Notes: a model not told the origin generated them from the letters alone. DNA of 17,581 nucleotides from Methanobacterium sp. (GCA_021372715.1 JAJFTX010000004.1:1-17581), one strand, 5' to 3'; shown: positions 6,425 through 14,352, numbered from the stretch's first letter. A program made the numbers and translations.

Positions 6425-7615
6425 TTAAATTTTTTTAGTCTCTAAAGTCTCTTTTATGGTTTTAACCAGTGATGTGGCTCCTTCAAATCCAAAAGTAATT
6501 TCCTGAGCATGCATAACATCCATTAAAGGTATTTTTAATTCTCGAGATAGTACAAATTCACCCATGCCTCCTAAAATTATATCAGGCTCTAGATCTTTTG
6601 CATAATTAAGAATATCATAATAATCTGGTTCTCTAAGTATTTTTGGATTGATATTATCCTGTTTAATCAATCTTTCCAAATTTTTCATGGTGTTGTTACC
6701 TTCAAAATCCAGGCCAATGAGGATGGGATCCATCCCTATATCCGATAGAAAATCTACCAGAGCAACGGCCCTTGTAGCCCCTGCTACTATAATTACCTTT
6801 TTATCCTTCAGATATGGTTTTATTTTATTTATTTCCATTTGTGCCTTTATTTCGTCTTTTTTTAATAAATATTCTTTATTTAATGCATTGCATATTACTT
6901 TAAAGAATTTGGAACTTGCCCTAACCCCTAAAGGCAATGTTTCCTGGAGAAATGGGATACCAAATTTTTTCTCCATCAGCTCACAGGGCTCAATTGCTGA
7001 TGCATCGCACATAGATATGTTTAAAACAGCATTGGAAGCTCCTCGAATTTCATCTAGTGTACATCCCCCGGTTAATACACAGGAAACATCGATTTTAAGT
7101 CTTTTGAAATAATTTTTTAGAATTTTAAGATCGGAACCTCCCCGATATAGACCTATCAAGTTTATTGAATCCTTTTTTAGATGTGGTTCATCAATTAAAC
7201 CGATTAAAACATTTAAACATTCTTTATATCCTTCTATTTGGGTTCCTTCAAATCCTCCAGAGTTTATAAATATTATATCTGCTTTTATATCTTTTTTAAC
7301 TTCTTCTATTACCTGATCTATGTTTTCACCTATTATACTGCTGGCACAGGAACTTAAAACTGTGATTAACTGTGGTGAATATTTTTCATCTGCAACAATG
7401 ATTTGTTGTCTTAGTTTTTCCTCAGCTCCAAAGACCACATCATTTTGATCCATCTCTGTGGAGAGAATTCGAATTGGACTGCCACTGCGAAGACTTAATA
7501 GATACCTTATATGATAAAAACAGCCTACTGGACCATGAATTAAAGGTAATGCTCCTTTAATACCCAATACTGCCCTGATTACACCAAATAGTTTACATGT
7601 TCTTAAAGATTCCAT
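6425..7615 (-). CDS. nitrogenase component 1-like protein (NifD/NifE/CfbD superfamily)
   Basis: 396 residues from ATG 7615; a GTG at 7624 is possible, and neither has a good ribosome site. The N-terminal region has LPLIHGPVGC (Cys32), the motif of NifD/NifE P-cluster ligand 1, then EMDQNDVVFGAEEKL, and SSCASSIIGE (Cys90) aligning with the third ligand. No cysteine is seen between them. LNISMC (Cys203) before EKKFGIPF and MHAQ (His369) before GFEGA align by eye with the FeMo-cofactor ligands Cys275 and His442 of Azotobacter NifD. The superfamily includes nitrogenase, the NifEN scaffold, protochlorophyllide reductases and CfbD of coenzyme F430 synthesis; the CfbD pattern as I recall it differs around the first cysteine. 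No NifH-like or second-subunit gene is adjacent. The superfamily is sure; the subfamily and reaction are open. Confidence 0.85.
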   Translation of the reverse strand: MESLRTCKLFGVIRAVLGIKGALPLIHGPVGCFYHIRYLLSLRSGSPIRILSTEMDQNDVVFGAEEKLRQQIIVADEKYSPQLITVLSSCASSIIGENIDQVIEEVKKDIKADIIFINSGGFEGTQIEGYKECLNVLIGLIDEPHLKKDSINLIGLYRGGSDLKILKNYFKRLKIDVSCVLTGGCTLDEIRGASNAVLNISMCDASAIEPCELMEKKFGIPFLQETLPLGVRASSKFFKVICNALNKEYLLKKDEIKAQMEINKIKPYLKDKKVIIVAGATRAVALVDFLSDIGMDPILIGLDFEGNNTMKNLERLIKQDNINPKILREPDYYDILNYAKDLEPDIILGGMGEFVLSRELKIPLMDVMHAQEITFGFEGATSLVKTIKETLETKKI

Positions 7616-7743
7616 GATAAACACTTAATTTATTTAACGAAATAAAATCAATGATATTATTAAAATTTAAATTAAAAAGCAAAATCTAAACCATATATTA
7701 TTTATTAGCTGAAATAACTTACCTTTTTATAATCATCAGTCAT

Positions 7744-8502
7744 TCAATCAATTTTTCTAAAAATTACCACTAATCCTTCTATTTCTCCATTTTCATTATT
7801 TATTGGAGTAATGGTCCCATCGATTAAATTCTGGGAACTATCCTGTGAAATCAACATATCATGTTTTATTGGTAAACTACCCTTCATCAACTTTATTTCT
7901 TTAAATTCGGATTCATTCCCCACAATCTTGAATATGTCTCCTATATCCATTCCAATTGCATCTGCTTCAATCCATCCTGTCAAATCCTCTGCAATTGTAT
8001 TCATAAATTTAACTTGCTTAGAAGAATCAGTTGCTATTACTGCGTCACTGATACTATTTAAAACAGCTATAAGCCATCTTTCATGTTCTCTCAGTCTATT
8101 TTCTATTCTATGACGGTAAAGAGTTATTTCTATGGTATTATGCAATTCTTTTTCAACAAATGGTTTATTTAAAATCCTAAAAGGTTCCTTAGTTAAAAAT
8201 CCAGACGGTTCAGTTAATTTAGCCCGTTGAATCGTTTTTTCATCATTATAAGCTGTTAAAAATATAACTGGGACACCAAAACGGTTTCTTATTACCTCTG
8301 CTGCTTCTATACCATCCATATCTCCCTTCAAATGGATATCCATCAGTACTAAATCAGCAGATAATTCCTCAACTTTCTTAATTGCTTTTTTCCCAGTGTC
8401 TACTGTATCTAATACCTGATAACCACTTTTTTCCAGTCCTATTTTTATATATTCAGCCGTTAGCTTTTCATCTTCCACTACCAGAATCTTAACTTCATCC
8501 AT
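7744..8502 (-). CDS. response regulator: receiver domain plus PAS domain
   Basis: 252 residues from ATG 8502; a TTG at 8514 would add four residues but has no ribosome site. The receiver domain (about 1-125) has the acidic pair Glu10-Asp11, phosphoacceptor Asp55 (DLVLMDI), Thr83 and a Lys113-Pro114. A PAS domain fills about 140-252 (LNSISDAVIATD, then EDLTGW). There is no histidine kinase, DNA-binding or enzymatic output domain, so it probably acts through protein contacts or as a link in a phosphorelay, as is common in methanogens. Before Lys113 lie two similar 8-residue units (98-105 and 106-113), an insertion relative to the usual GYLLKPF ending. No cognate kinase gene is in the window. 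Confidence 0.9.
   Translation of the reverse strand: MDEVKILVVEDEKLTAEYIKIGLEKSGYQVLDTVDTGKKAIKKVEELSADLVLMDIHLKGDMDGIEAAEVIRNRFGVPVIFLTAYNDEKTIQRAKLTEPSGFLTKEPFRILNKPFVEKELHNTIEITLYRHRIENRLREHERWLIAVLNSISDAVIATDSSKQVKFMNTIAEDLTGWIEADAIGMDIGDIFKIVGNESEFKEIKLMKGSLPIKHDMLISQDSSQNLIDGTITPINNENGEIEGLVVIFRKID
8164..8211 (-). repeat. 24-bp imperfect in-frame tandem duplication in the receiver domain
   Basis: The two units, opposite 8188-8211 and 8164-8187, match at 17 of 24 bases and encode EPSGFLTK followed by EPFRILNK. The second unit supplies the conserved Lys before Pro-Phe. Confidence 0.65.
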
Positions 8503-8573
8503 TCTCTCACTCAAGCATTTTTATATGATCATCATCGATATAATTTACTAAACTTGAAAGCAGTTCCATTAAT

Positions 8574-10091
8574 CTATCTATCCAGCAAAATCTTGTTTAT
8601 AGCGTATAGAACCGCTTCCACACTCGCTAAAACTACATCTTCTGCAGCAGAGCGGCCTGTAGCTTTATTACCGCTTTTATCCTCCATTATTACAAACACT
8701 TCAGCCAGAGCATCTGGTCCTCCTGTAATGGCCTCTATATTATATTCCAACAGTTCCATATCTGCAGTTTCACTCATTGAACTTTGAATGGCATTAATAG
8801 CAGCATCTACAGGACCTACCCCCGTTTGAGCTGTGGTTCTTACGGTGTCATCGATCCTAAGCTTCACTGTTGCCGTGGGCATTACATTATCCCCAGTCAT
8901 CACTGAGAATCCTTCCAGTTTAACTATCTCATATTCTACCCGGCCCAACGCAGTTTCTGCCATGGCCTTTAAATCAGCGTCGGTAACACATTTACCTTTA
9001 TCACCCAGTTTTTTAACCTGTGAAAAGATCTGATTGAACTGATCATCAGTAACATCTATTCCATACTCATCTAATTTAGACCGGATAGCATTTGCACCAG
9101 TATGTTTACCCAGAACTATTTTCCTGGTGTGCCCTACCATTTCCGGTGTTATTGGTTCGTAGGTTTCAGCTTTCTCTAACACCCCATGCACATGGATCCC
9201 TGCTTCATGTGCAAATGCATTTTCACCAACAATTGCCTTATTAGGTGGCATTTTAACCCCTGTAATTCTTGATACCAGTTCAGATGAATCTACCAGGAGT
9301 GGTGTCTTTATATTCATATCCAAACCATAATCAATGATCAGAGCCATAACCACTTCTTCCAACGAAGCATTTCCAGCCCTTTCTCCCAGACCATTGATGG
9401 TGGCATGAACCTGCTCAGCACCCGCCTCTACAGCACTTAAAGAATTAGCAACTGCCAGTCCAAAATCATCATGACAATGTACACTGAGTGGTACTTTCAA
9501 GTGCTTCTTAAGCTCTGATATTAAATAACGCATGGAATTGGGAATCATCACCCCCACAGTGTCTGGAACATTTATATAATCTACTTTAGCACTTTCTACT
9601 GCCTGATATATTTCTTTGAGGAATTCGAATTCGGTTCTGGTAGCGTCTTCTGCGGAAAATTCTGCAATTATACCATGATCCTTGATATGATCCACAGCTT
9701 CTACTGCCAGATTTAATATATCCTCTTTACTCATTTTTAATTTGTATTCCCTATGTAATGGGGATGTTCCTATAAAAGTGTGTATATAGTCCACATCACA
9801 GTCAACAGCGGCTTCTATATCATTTTTAAGTGTCCGGGCTAATCCACAAATCTGTGAATCTAAATCCAGTTTAAGAATTTCTTTTGCTGCTTTTTTTTCT
9901 CCCTCAGAAGAAGCTGGAAATCCTACTTCCATGGTGTCCACACCTAAATTATCCAGCCTTTTGGCTATCCTGATCTTTTCATCTACTGTCAGGGCCACTC
10001 CCGGAGTCTGCTCACCATCTCTTAATGTGGTATCAAAAATTCTTACAGATTCTGGTAGCTTCATTGCCCCTTTAACCTTCTCTATATACAT
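8574..10091 (-). CDS. leuA: 2-isopropylmalate synthase
   Basis: 505 residues. The catalytic HMGL-like barrel comes first: FDTTLRDGEQTPG with Arg24-Asp25, EVGFPASSEGE at 55-65, metal ligands His205 and His207 (VHCHDDFG), and Asn241 (GERAGNASLEE). The allosteric LeuA dimer domain, which binds leucine, fills about 385-505. LeuA condenses acetyl-CoA with 2-oxoisovalerate at the start of leucine synthesis. Methanogens carry LeuA, CimA (citramalate) and AksA (homocitrate, lacking the regulatory domain). The regulatory domain excludes AksA, and GFPASS and NVPDTVG favour LeuA over CimA, which as I recall has different residues there. AGGTG opposite 10099-10103 supports ATG 10091; ATG at codon 10 is an alternative. 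No other leucine gene is adjacent. Confidence 0.9.
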   Translation of the reverse strand: MYIEKVKGAMKLPESVRIFDTTLRDGEQTPGVALTVDEKIRIAKRLDNLGVDTMEVGFPASSEGEKKAAKEILKLDLDSQICGLARTLKNDIEAAVDCDVDYIHTFIGTSPLHREYKLKMSKEDILNLAVEAVDHIKDHGIIAEFSAEDATRTEFEFLKEIYQAVESAKVDYINVPDTVGVMIPNSMRYLISELKKHLKVPLSVHCHDDFGLAVANSLSAVEAGAEQVHATINGLGERAGNASLEEVVMALIIDYGLDMNIKTPLLVDSSELVSRITGVKMPPNKAIVGENAFAHEAGIHVHGVLEKAETYEPITPEMVGHTRKIVLGKHTGANAIRSKLDEYGIDVTDDQFNQIFSQVKKLGDKGKCVTDADLKAMAETALGRVEYEIVKLEGFSVMTGDNVMPTATVKLRIDDTVRTTAQTGVGPVDAAINAIQSSMSETADMELLEYNIEAITGGPDALAEVFVIMEDKSGNKATGRSAAEDVVLASVEAVLYAINKILLDR

Positions 10092-10132
10092 TAAAACGCA
10101 CCTAATTAAAGTTGGATATCTACTATTATTAG

Positions 10133-10141
10133 TTAATATAT
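10133..10141 (-). promoter_or_regulatory. probable TATA box of leuA
   Basis: The minus strand reads ATATATTAA, centred about 46 bases before ATG 10091. This predicts a leader of about 20 bases that would include the AGGTG ribosome site. It lies in the 70-base gap between the DUF63 stop and leuA. Confidence 0.45.
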
Positions 10142-10161
10142 GTGTATATGTGGGGATAATA

Positions 10162-10971
10162 TTAAGTACCTATACACAAACTGAGTAAATCACGCAGCCC
10201 AGTTGATATGCCCAGGATAAATATGGCTAATTTTAACATGTTCTTAATGGTATTATCCTCTATATATTTATCAATAACATAAAGAGCCAGTAATATTATG
10301 ACTATTTTTAGTGGAAACATCACCAGGGCAGTGCCAGTTAATCCTATCAATGCATTGGGGAGTACGTGTTGTTCCATGTAGGGATAAAAATCAATAGCCA
10401 CAAAAGTAGCACTAGCATCAAATATATGGGCTAATAAAACGCTTAAATTAAATTTATCCGCGATTAAACTCCATTTATTCCTTAAAATAATAAATATTGA
10501 TGATACCAACACCCAAGCACCTAAAACCTGGAATAAGGCTAGCAGATTAATATTTGGTATTTTCAAGATATTGGGTATGCATATAATTACTCCCACAAAT
10601 AGTATAAAATATCTATAATCAAAATTAGTTTTTCTTTCTAGGTAAACCGCTGCCAAGAGAGTTATGATAGTCATAAAACCCGTTATAAAGTATATTCCCG
10701 GGGTTATCAGTAAATAGGAGAGGGGATAAATTCCATTATCCACCAATGCTCGGGTGCTGGAACCGAAAAATATGAATGGAATTACGGGGAATATCAGGTC
10801 CTTAGGATCCTTTTTAATAATCCTGAACATCTTTATAATTAAAATTACAATTATACCAAGTGCTATACCGAAAACTACAGTGTTGAATATGTTATATCCT
10901 GGTCCAAAATATATTAGATATGTTCTGATGAATTCAGACACTTGATCGATAATCTGGATGTCCAGCAACAT
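10162..10971 (-). CDS. DUF63 family integral membrane protein
   Basis: 269 residues from ATG 10971; a TTG at 10980 would add three. The protein is very hydrophobic, with about seven or eight membrane segments. Family-type motifs are GSSTRALVDNG at 70-80, HIFDASATFVAID at 182-194, EQHVLP at 200-205 and LGISTGLRDLL near 253-263. DUF63 is an archaeal membrane family with no assigned function. The conserved polar His, Asp, Glu and His residues lie within or next to predicted helices and could form an intramembrane active or metal site (inference). It sits between leuA and the PHP gene in the same orientation, but promoter-like and terminator sequences on both sides suggest its own transcript. Confidence 0.8.
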   Translation of the reverse strand: MLLDIQIIDQVSEFIRTYLIYFGPGYNIFNTVVFGIALGIIVILIIKMFRIIKKDPKDLIFPVIPFIFFGSSTRALVDNGIYPLSYLLITPGIYFITGFMTIITLLAAVYLERKTNFDYRYFILFVGVIICIPNILKIPNINLLALFQVLGAWVLVSSIFIILRNKWSLIADKFNLSVLLAHIFDASATFVAIDFYPYMEQHVLPNALIGLTGTALVMFPLKIVIILLALYVIDKYIEDNTIKNMLKLAIFILGISTGLRDLLSLCIGT

Positions 10972-10986
10972 GAATCTCAATTAAAA

Positions 10987-11008
10987 GTTTTTATAATTTA
11001 AATATATC
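10987..11008 (-). promoter_or_regulatory. AT-rich promoter region of the DUF63 gene
   Basis: The minus strand holds ATATATTT (opposite 11000-11007) and ATTATAAAAA (opposite 10988-10997), 17-37 bases before ATG 10971. The upstream one fits an almost leaderless transcript, in keeping with the absence of a clear ribosome site. Confidence 0.35.
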
Positions 11009-11053
11009 CCCTATTTTTTTAGGTATTTCATCATATCGGTAGGTAAATGATTT

Positions 11054-11061
11054 AAAAAAAA
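11054..11061 (-). terminator. T-run terminator of the PHP gene
   Basis: Eight T residues on the minus strand, about 22 bases after the PHP stop codon and upstream of the DUF63 promoter. Confidence 0.55.
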
Positions 11062-11082
11062 TCTTCCTGATATTGATGATAA

Positions 11083-11733
11083 CTACAGTCTATTGATGAT
11101 TTTCTTTTTTATAACTTCCTTTACTATTAGTGGAATGGGAGTTCTATTCCCAAACACCTTAGTTTTTCCAGAAAGAATGGTCTTTATAACGCTGTCTGTC
11201 GTAAAATCAGCTTCAATTTCAGTTACACAACTACCTACAGCGTCCAGAAAGTGCGCATCACTAGAGCCGATTTGTGGAATTCCCCTTTTTAGAGCTAACT
11301 TTTTCGCTTGCCAGTTGGATAAACCAAGGATATACCGTGAATTAAGGGTTTCAATGGCATCTATATCCAGATCTTTCACATAATCACATAATCCTTCACG
11401 ATAACGTACGAATGGATGTGGAACAACAGCTATTCCTCCCTGTGATCGGATTTCATCTATAGTTCGTTCTGGAGACATTCCCTTCACCAGTTCTTCATTA
11501 ATGCCCAAGGCAACGATATGGCCTTTACTGGTAGTAACCTCCATAGCAGGCAGGACCAGGAGATCATCCATATTTTTTGCTTCCTTCATAGCTACTTCTG
11601 AGCCCTTAAAACTATTGTGATCAGCAATGGCAATAGCATCCAACCCTATCTTCCTGGATCGTTTAATAATCTCTGCAGGTGTTGGTGTTGCATCTCCCGA
11701 ATATTTACTATGGATATGAGGGTCTATTATCAT
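11083..11733 (-). CDS. PHP-domain metal-dependent phosphoesterase
   Basis: 216 residues forming a complete PHP domain with the expected ligands: His6 and His8 (DPHIH), Asp14, Asp38-His39 (ADHN), Glu65 (MEVT), His72 (GHI), His106 (VPHPF), Glu128, and Asp159/His161 (SSDAH). The set is intact, so an active metal-dependent phosphoesterase is expected. Related proteins hydrolyse small phosphoesters such as nucleotide 3'-phosphates or histidinol phosphate, but this single-domain form cannot be placed more precisely. It has no polymerase or extra domain. No ribosome site precedes the ATG. A TATA-like element lies 60 bases upstream. Confidence 0.88.
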   Translation of the reverse strand: MIIDPHIHSKYSGDATPTPAEIIKRSRKIGLDAIAIADHNSFKGSEVAMKEAKNMDDLLVLPAMEVTTSKGHIVALGINEELVKGMSPERTIDEIRSQGGIAVVPHPFVRYREGLCDYVKDLDIDAIETLNSRYILGLSNWQAKKLALKRGIPQIGSSDAHFLDAVGSCVTEIEADFTTDSVIKTILSGKTKVFGNRTPIPLIVKEVIKKKIINRL

Positions 11734-11791
11734 TTAATCAACATTTTAGGAACGATTAATAATACAATCACGTATTCCGCTTTTTAAAATT

Positions 11792-11800
11792 ATTTATAAA
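11792..11800 (-). promoter_or_regulatory. probable TATA box of the PHP gene
   Basis: The minus strand reads TTTATAAAT, centred about 63 bases before ATG 11733, in the 92-base gap after the DUF1786 gene. Confidence 0.5.
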
Positions 11801-11825
11801 TTATGGACAGATCTCTTTATCTAAT

Positions 11826-12857
11826 TCAAATGTTACCTTTTATATATTTAGTGGCCTTTATAAGTCCAGATGGGCCGGCCATCATAACATCCCCGGCAGG
11901 TACAGCATCATGAACCTTAAAATTGGTTTTTTTAAGAATTCTACGCTGCGGACCGGTAGCAACCAAACATTCAAAGTTTTCAATAGGCTCTGCAATCCAG
12001 GCCCCATGTCCCCTATCCTCATGGATCTGCTCATGGGTTAATGTACCTTTCACCAAGCCATCCACATAATCTGTAATCTTTTCTGGAGTTAATAATCCAG
12101 TATGATGCTCAAAAACCCCACATATTTTCCCTTCCTTAATGGAAGCGGCTAATGTATGGCCATTTCCTACATCTAAAGCTACGTATTTATTTAATTCTTT
12201 TACATATTCGTCGCATGTGGCTCCACAGATTGAGGCAAATTTAGAGTCCATCATAACTACATTATACCCTTTAAGAGTTCTTAACACCCCATTCATTCTG
12301 GTGAAATAATCCGGAACCTCATTATAATATGAAAATTCTTCAGGTGGGACTGGAACTTCCAATTTTTCCCTTATTTTGTTGAATCGGAAATTTCTATCAC
12401 CCACACCCTCCATGTAGCCATGATCTTGAACTGCAATTGCTATATAATCGAATTCCAGATCCTGATGAAAAATAGAAAATACCTGTCTAAAAGCTTCCAG
12501 ATCTACATCTTTCAGTTCAATTTCAGCTATTTCAGGATGTTTTTCCCGAGCTGGGATTATTTCTATTCCTAGAGATTTAACCCTGCTTATATCATCCCTT
12601 ACTGTTCTGGCTGAGTTTTCAGTCATCAAAACCCTATATCCTTTTTTTAAATGGTTTTTTATCGCCTGGTTAATGGAACCTCCCCCCATGGTTTCACCAC
12701 TTAGAAATAGATCATTTCGATGCTTTCGGATTTGACTGGCAAGAATACGGGTTGGTGAGGGTAAAACCATTTTTACAGAGTTTTCAACGGACTGTTCTGA
12801 ATCAAACAGCATGATGTCTTGGGTTCCGGAACCGATGTCAATATTTAAAATCTTCAT
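11826..12857 (-). CDS. DUF1786 family protein (actin/Hsp70-like ATPase fold)
   Basis: 343 residues. The N-terminal IDIGSGTQDI (6-15) and internal ALDVGNGHT (227-235) look like the two phosphate-binding loops of the actin/sugar kinase/Hsp70 (ASKHA) fold. VATGPQR (299-305) and GDVMMAGPSGLI (322-333) would form the adenosine-side glycine-rich segments. DUF1786 proteins occur in archaea and some anaerobic bacteria and are sometimes labelled pyruvate formate-lyase activating enzyme-related. This one shows no radical-SAM CxxxCxxC motif, so that label is unsuitable. ATG 12857 has no clear ribosome site. Flanking promoter-like and terminator sequences suggest a monocistronic unit. The fold is fairly sure; the role is unknown. 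Confidence 0.85.
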   Translation of the reverse strand: MKILNIDIGSGTQDIMLFDSEQSVENSVKMVLPSPTRILASQIRKHRNDLFLSGETMGGGSINQAIKNHLKKGYRVLMTENSARTVRDDISRVKSLGIEIIPAREKHPEIAEIELKDVDLEAFRQVFSIFHQDLEFDYIAIAVQDHGYMEGVGDRNFRFNKIREKLEVPVPPEEFSYYNEVPDYFTRMNGVLRTLKGYNVVMMDSKFASICGATCDEYVKELNKYVALDVGNGHTLAASIKEGKICGVFEHHTGLLTPEKITDYVDGLVKGTLTHEQIHEDRGHGAWIAEPIENFECLVATGPQRRILKKTNFKVHDAVPAGDVMMAGPSGLIKATKYIKGNI

Positions 12858-12872
12858 GTGTATCTATTGGTT

Positions 12873-12887
12873 TTAATAGCCTATTAA
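12873..12887. promoter_or_regulatory. 15-bp inverted repeat upstream of the DUF1786 gene
   Basis: Arms TTAATAG and CTATTAA flank one central base, 16 bases before ATG 12857. The position would suit a translational or transcriptional operator. The only support is the symmetry. Confidence 0.35.
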
Positions 12888-12919
12888 GCTAGAACATAAT
12901 ACCCTCTTAGGTGTTAAGT

Positions 12920-12926
12920 AAAAAAA
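12920..12926 (-). terminator. T-run after the wall-peptidase gene
   Basis: Seven T residues on the minus strand, about 75 bases after the stop at 13002. They lie just after the TATA-like element of the next gene, so the assignment as terminator is tentative. Confidence 0.35.
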
Positions 12927-12927
12927 G

Positions 12928-12936
12928 AATATAAAA
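12928..12936 (-). promoter_or_regulatory. possible TATA box of the DUF1786 gene
   Basis: The minus strand reads TTTTATATT, about 75 bases before ATG 12857. It would place the start of transcription near 12907, upstream of the inverted repeat at 12873-12887. Confidence 0.4.
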
Positions 12937-13001
12937 TAAGTGTCTGAATTAGGTTAAAACTGCAAGTAAACCGTATAATACTCTTACTAGCTTTTCAATG
13001 A

Positions 13002-14345
13002 TTATGCTGATGATTTTACAACAAAATATCCAGAACCTAATGCACCAAAGTGTTGAGAGCTGTATTTTTGATAATTCCAGGTTTGCCATCCGTTACCAAT
13101 ATTAACCTCAACCCATCTGTGTAAGTAATATAAGCCACTGGTATTTGAACAACCTATGATCCGGACTGCTATACCAGCTGCGGATAACTTATTATACAAC
13201 CAGTAACTGTCAGCCCAACAATCACCATATCCTACTTGTTCCATTACATTTGGATCGGATTGTCCTTGTATATCTGCAAATTTAGCCTCAGCATAACCAA
13301 TAGCGTCCACTATAGATTGAACTGTTCCATCAGTAACTATGTTTACAGTGCTCAATGATTTTACTGTTACAGTGTTGGGTATTCGTGAATTGGTACCGTA
13401 GAATACCATGATCTTGGAGAAAGAGTAAACCAGATTCTGGAAATTCATAGTCCCCAGAGATGTGCTTATACTAGCAGGCGCCGTTCCTGTAGAGTTAATG
13501 GTGTTTTTAATTTGTTGAGACAGTGATATTATCTCTGATTTAGTCAAGGAACCAGAAGTAACAGACTCATCCGGGCTAGAAGGAGTATTAACATTCTTAA
13601 GTGTTACAGACCCTGTTGATCCTGCGTTTATCTGTAAAAGACTGTCTGTTAACAGTTGCAGGAACTGAGACATTGTAACTTGAGTATTAGAGATGGTTAC
13701 ATAATTAGGTAACCTATTATTGGTTTCTTGAAAAGTTTTAACATTAGAAGCAGTAGTGATGATCTGACTTAGGGTAAAGCTTGTATTTGAAGTTCCAGTT
13801 TGAGTTGAAGTCCCTGAAGTTCCAGTTTGAGTACTTGACCCACTATTATTACCGGTATTCACTTCTATATATGGTAAAAAATCGTTTATGGCTATTTTGT
13901 TTCCTGAGATGGTTACGTAGCTGGGTAATCGGTTGTTTGTTGCTTTGAATGTGTTAACTCGGGTAACAGCGTCTTGTATTTGTGCATTTGTGTATGTAAC
14001 TCCATTTATCACTGTACCAGTAGTTCCGGTAGTGCCTGATGTTCCCGTTGTCCCTGATGTTCCTGTATTTCCGGTTCCTTCGTTAGTATTACTGTTAGTT
14101 GTTTCCATATATGGTAAGAAATCGTTTATAGATATTTTTTGTCCTGAAATGGTCACATAGTTTGGTAGTCTGTTATTTGTTTCTTGGAACGCGTTAATAC
14201 GATTGTTAGCATCTTGAATCTGAGCTGCCGTATATGTATATCCATTGATTGTGGTTTGGCCAGTATCAGCTGCAAAAGAGAAACCTGACACCGCTATAAA
14301 AGAAATCAATAATGAACCTAATATAAATAATAAATTACGCTTAAT
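13002..14345 (-). CDS. secreted pseudomurein-binding repeat protein with C-terminal transglutaminase-like cysteine peptidase domain; apparent ATT start
   Basis: 447 residues if read from ATT 14345. A signal peptide (Lys-Arg, then a hydrophobic core to FSFAAD near 27) leads to four pseudomurein-binding repeats (about 36-80, 116-160, 190-238, 268-330; typical core TNNRLPNYVTISG), separated by Gly/Thr/Ser-rich linkers. The C-terminal domain (about 340-447) has GYGDCWADS (Cys376), HRWVEV (His409) and WQTWNYQKY with Asn424 where the third catalytic residue is expected, as in transglutaminase-like peptidases. Pseudomurein endoisopeptidases PeiW/PeiP combine such repeats with a Cys-His-Asp domain, so cleavage or remodelling of wall cross-links is likely. 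The first standard start codon in frame, TTG 14309, would remove the basic part of the signal peptide. No ATG, GTG or TTG lies between it and the upstream stop near 14400. GGAGG at 14353-14357 points to ATT 14345. Confidence 0.85.
   Translation of the reverse strand: MKRNLLFILGSLLISFIAVSGFSFAADTGQTTINGYTYTAAQIQDANNRINAFQETNNRLPNYVTISGQKISINDFLPYMETTNSNTNEGTGNTGTSGTTGTSGTTGTTGTVINGVTYTNAQIQDAVTRVNTFKATNNRLPSYVTISGNKIAINDFLPYIEVNTGNNSGSSTQTGTSGTSTQTGTSNTSFTLSQIITTASNVKTFQETNNRLPNYVTISNTQVTMSQFLQLLTDSLLQINAGSTGSVTLKNVNTPSSPDESVTSGSLTKSEIISLSQQIKNTINSTGTAPASISTSLGTMNFQNLVYSFSKIMVFYGTNSRIPNTVTVKSLSTVNIVTDGTVQSIVDAIGYAEAKFADIQGQSDPNVMEQVGYGDCWADSYWLYNKLSAAGIAVRIIGCSNTSGLYYLHRWVEVNIGNGWQTWNYQKYSSQHFGALGSGYFVVKSSA
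13782..13859 (-). repeat. Gly/Thr/Ser/Gln-rich linker repeats between wall-binding repeats 2 and 3
   Basis: A low-complexity linker in which the unit TQTGTS recurs (STQTGTSGTSTQTGTS), with matching DNA repeats. It is a flexible spacer and prone to length change. Confidence 0.6.
14013..14078 (-). repeat. Gly-Thr-Ser minisatellite linker between wall-binding repeats 1 and 2
   Basis: GTSGTTGTSGTTGTT-type tandem units encoded by short GGA/ACA/ACC-like codon repeats. The linker is flexible and probably glycosylated or extended. Confidence 0.65.
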
Positions 14346-14352
14346 TTTACCG

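Noticed and set aside
6648..7112. 154-residue plus-strand open frame
   Set aside because: Antisense to the nitrogenase-like gene; no ribosome site, and its hydrophobicity only mirrors the true strand.
6425..7615. Assignment as CfbD (coenzyme F430 synthesis)
   Set aside because: The first-cysteine region reads like NifD/NifE, and both cofactor-type ligands seem present; without a phylogeny the specific name is not justified.
11071..11100. Direct repeat TATTGATGAT, 20 bp apart, at the end of the PHP gene
   Set aside because: Only two 10-bp copies, one of them within coding sequence; no sign of an attachment site or mobile element.
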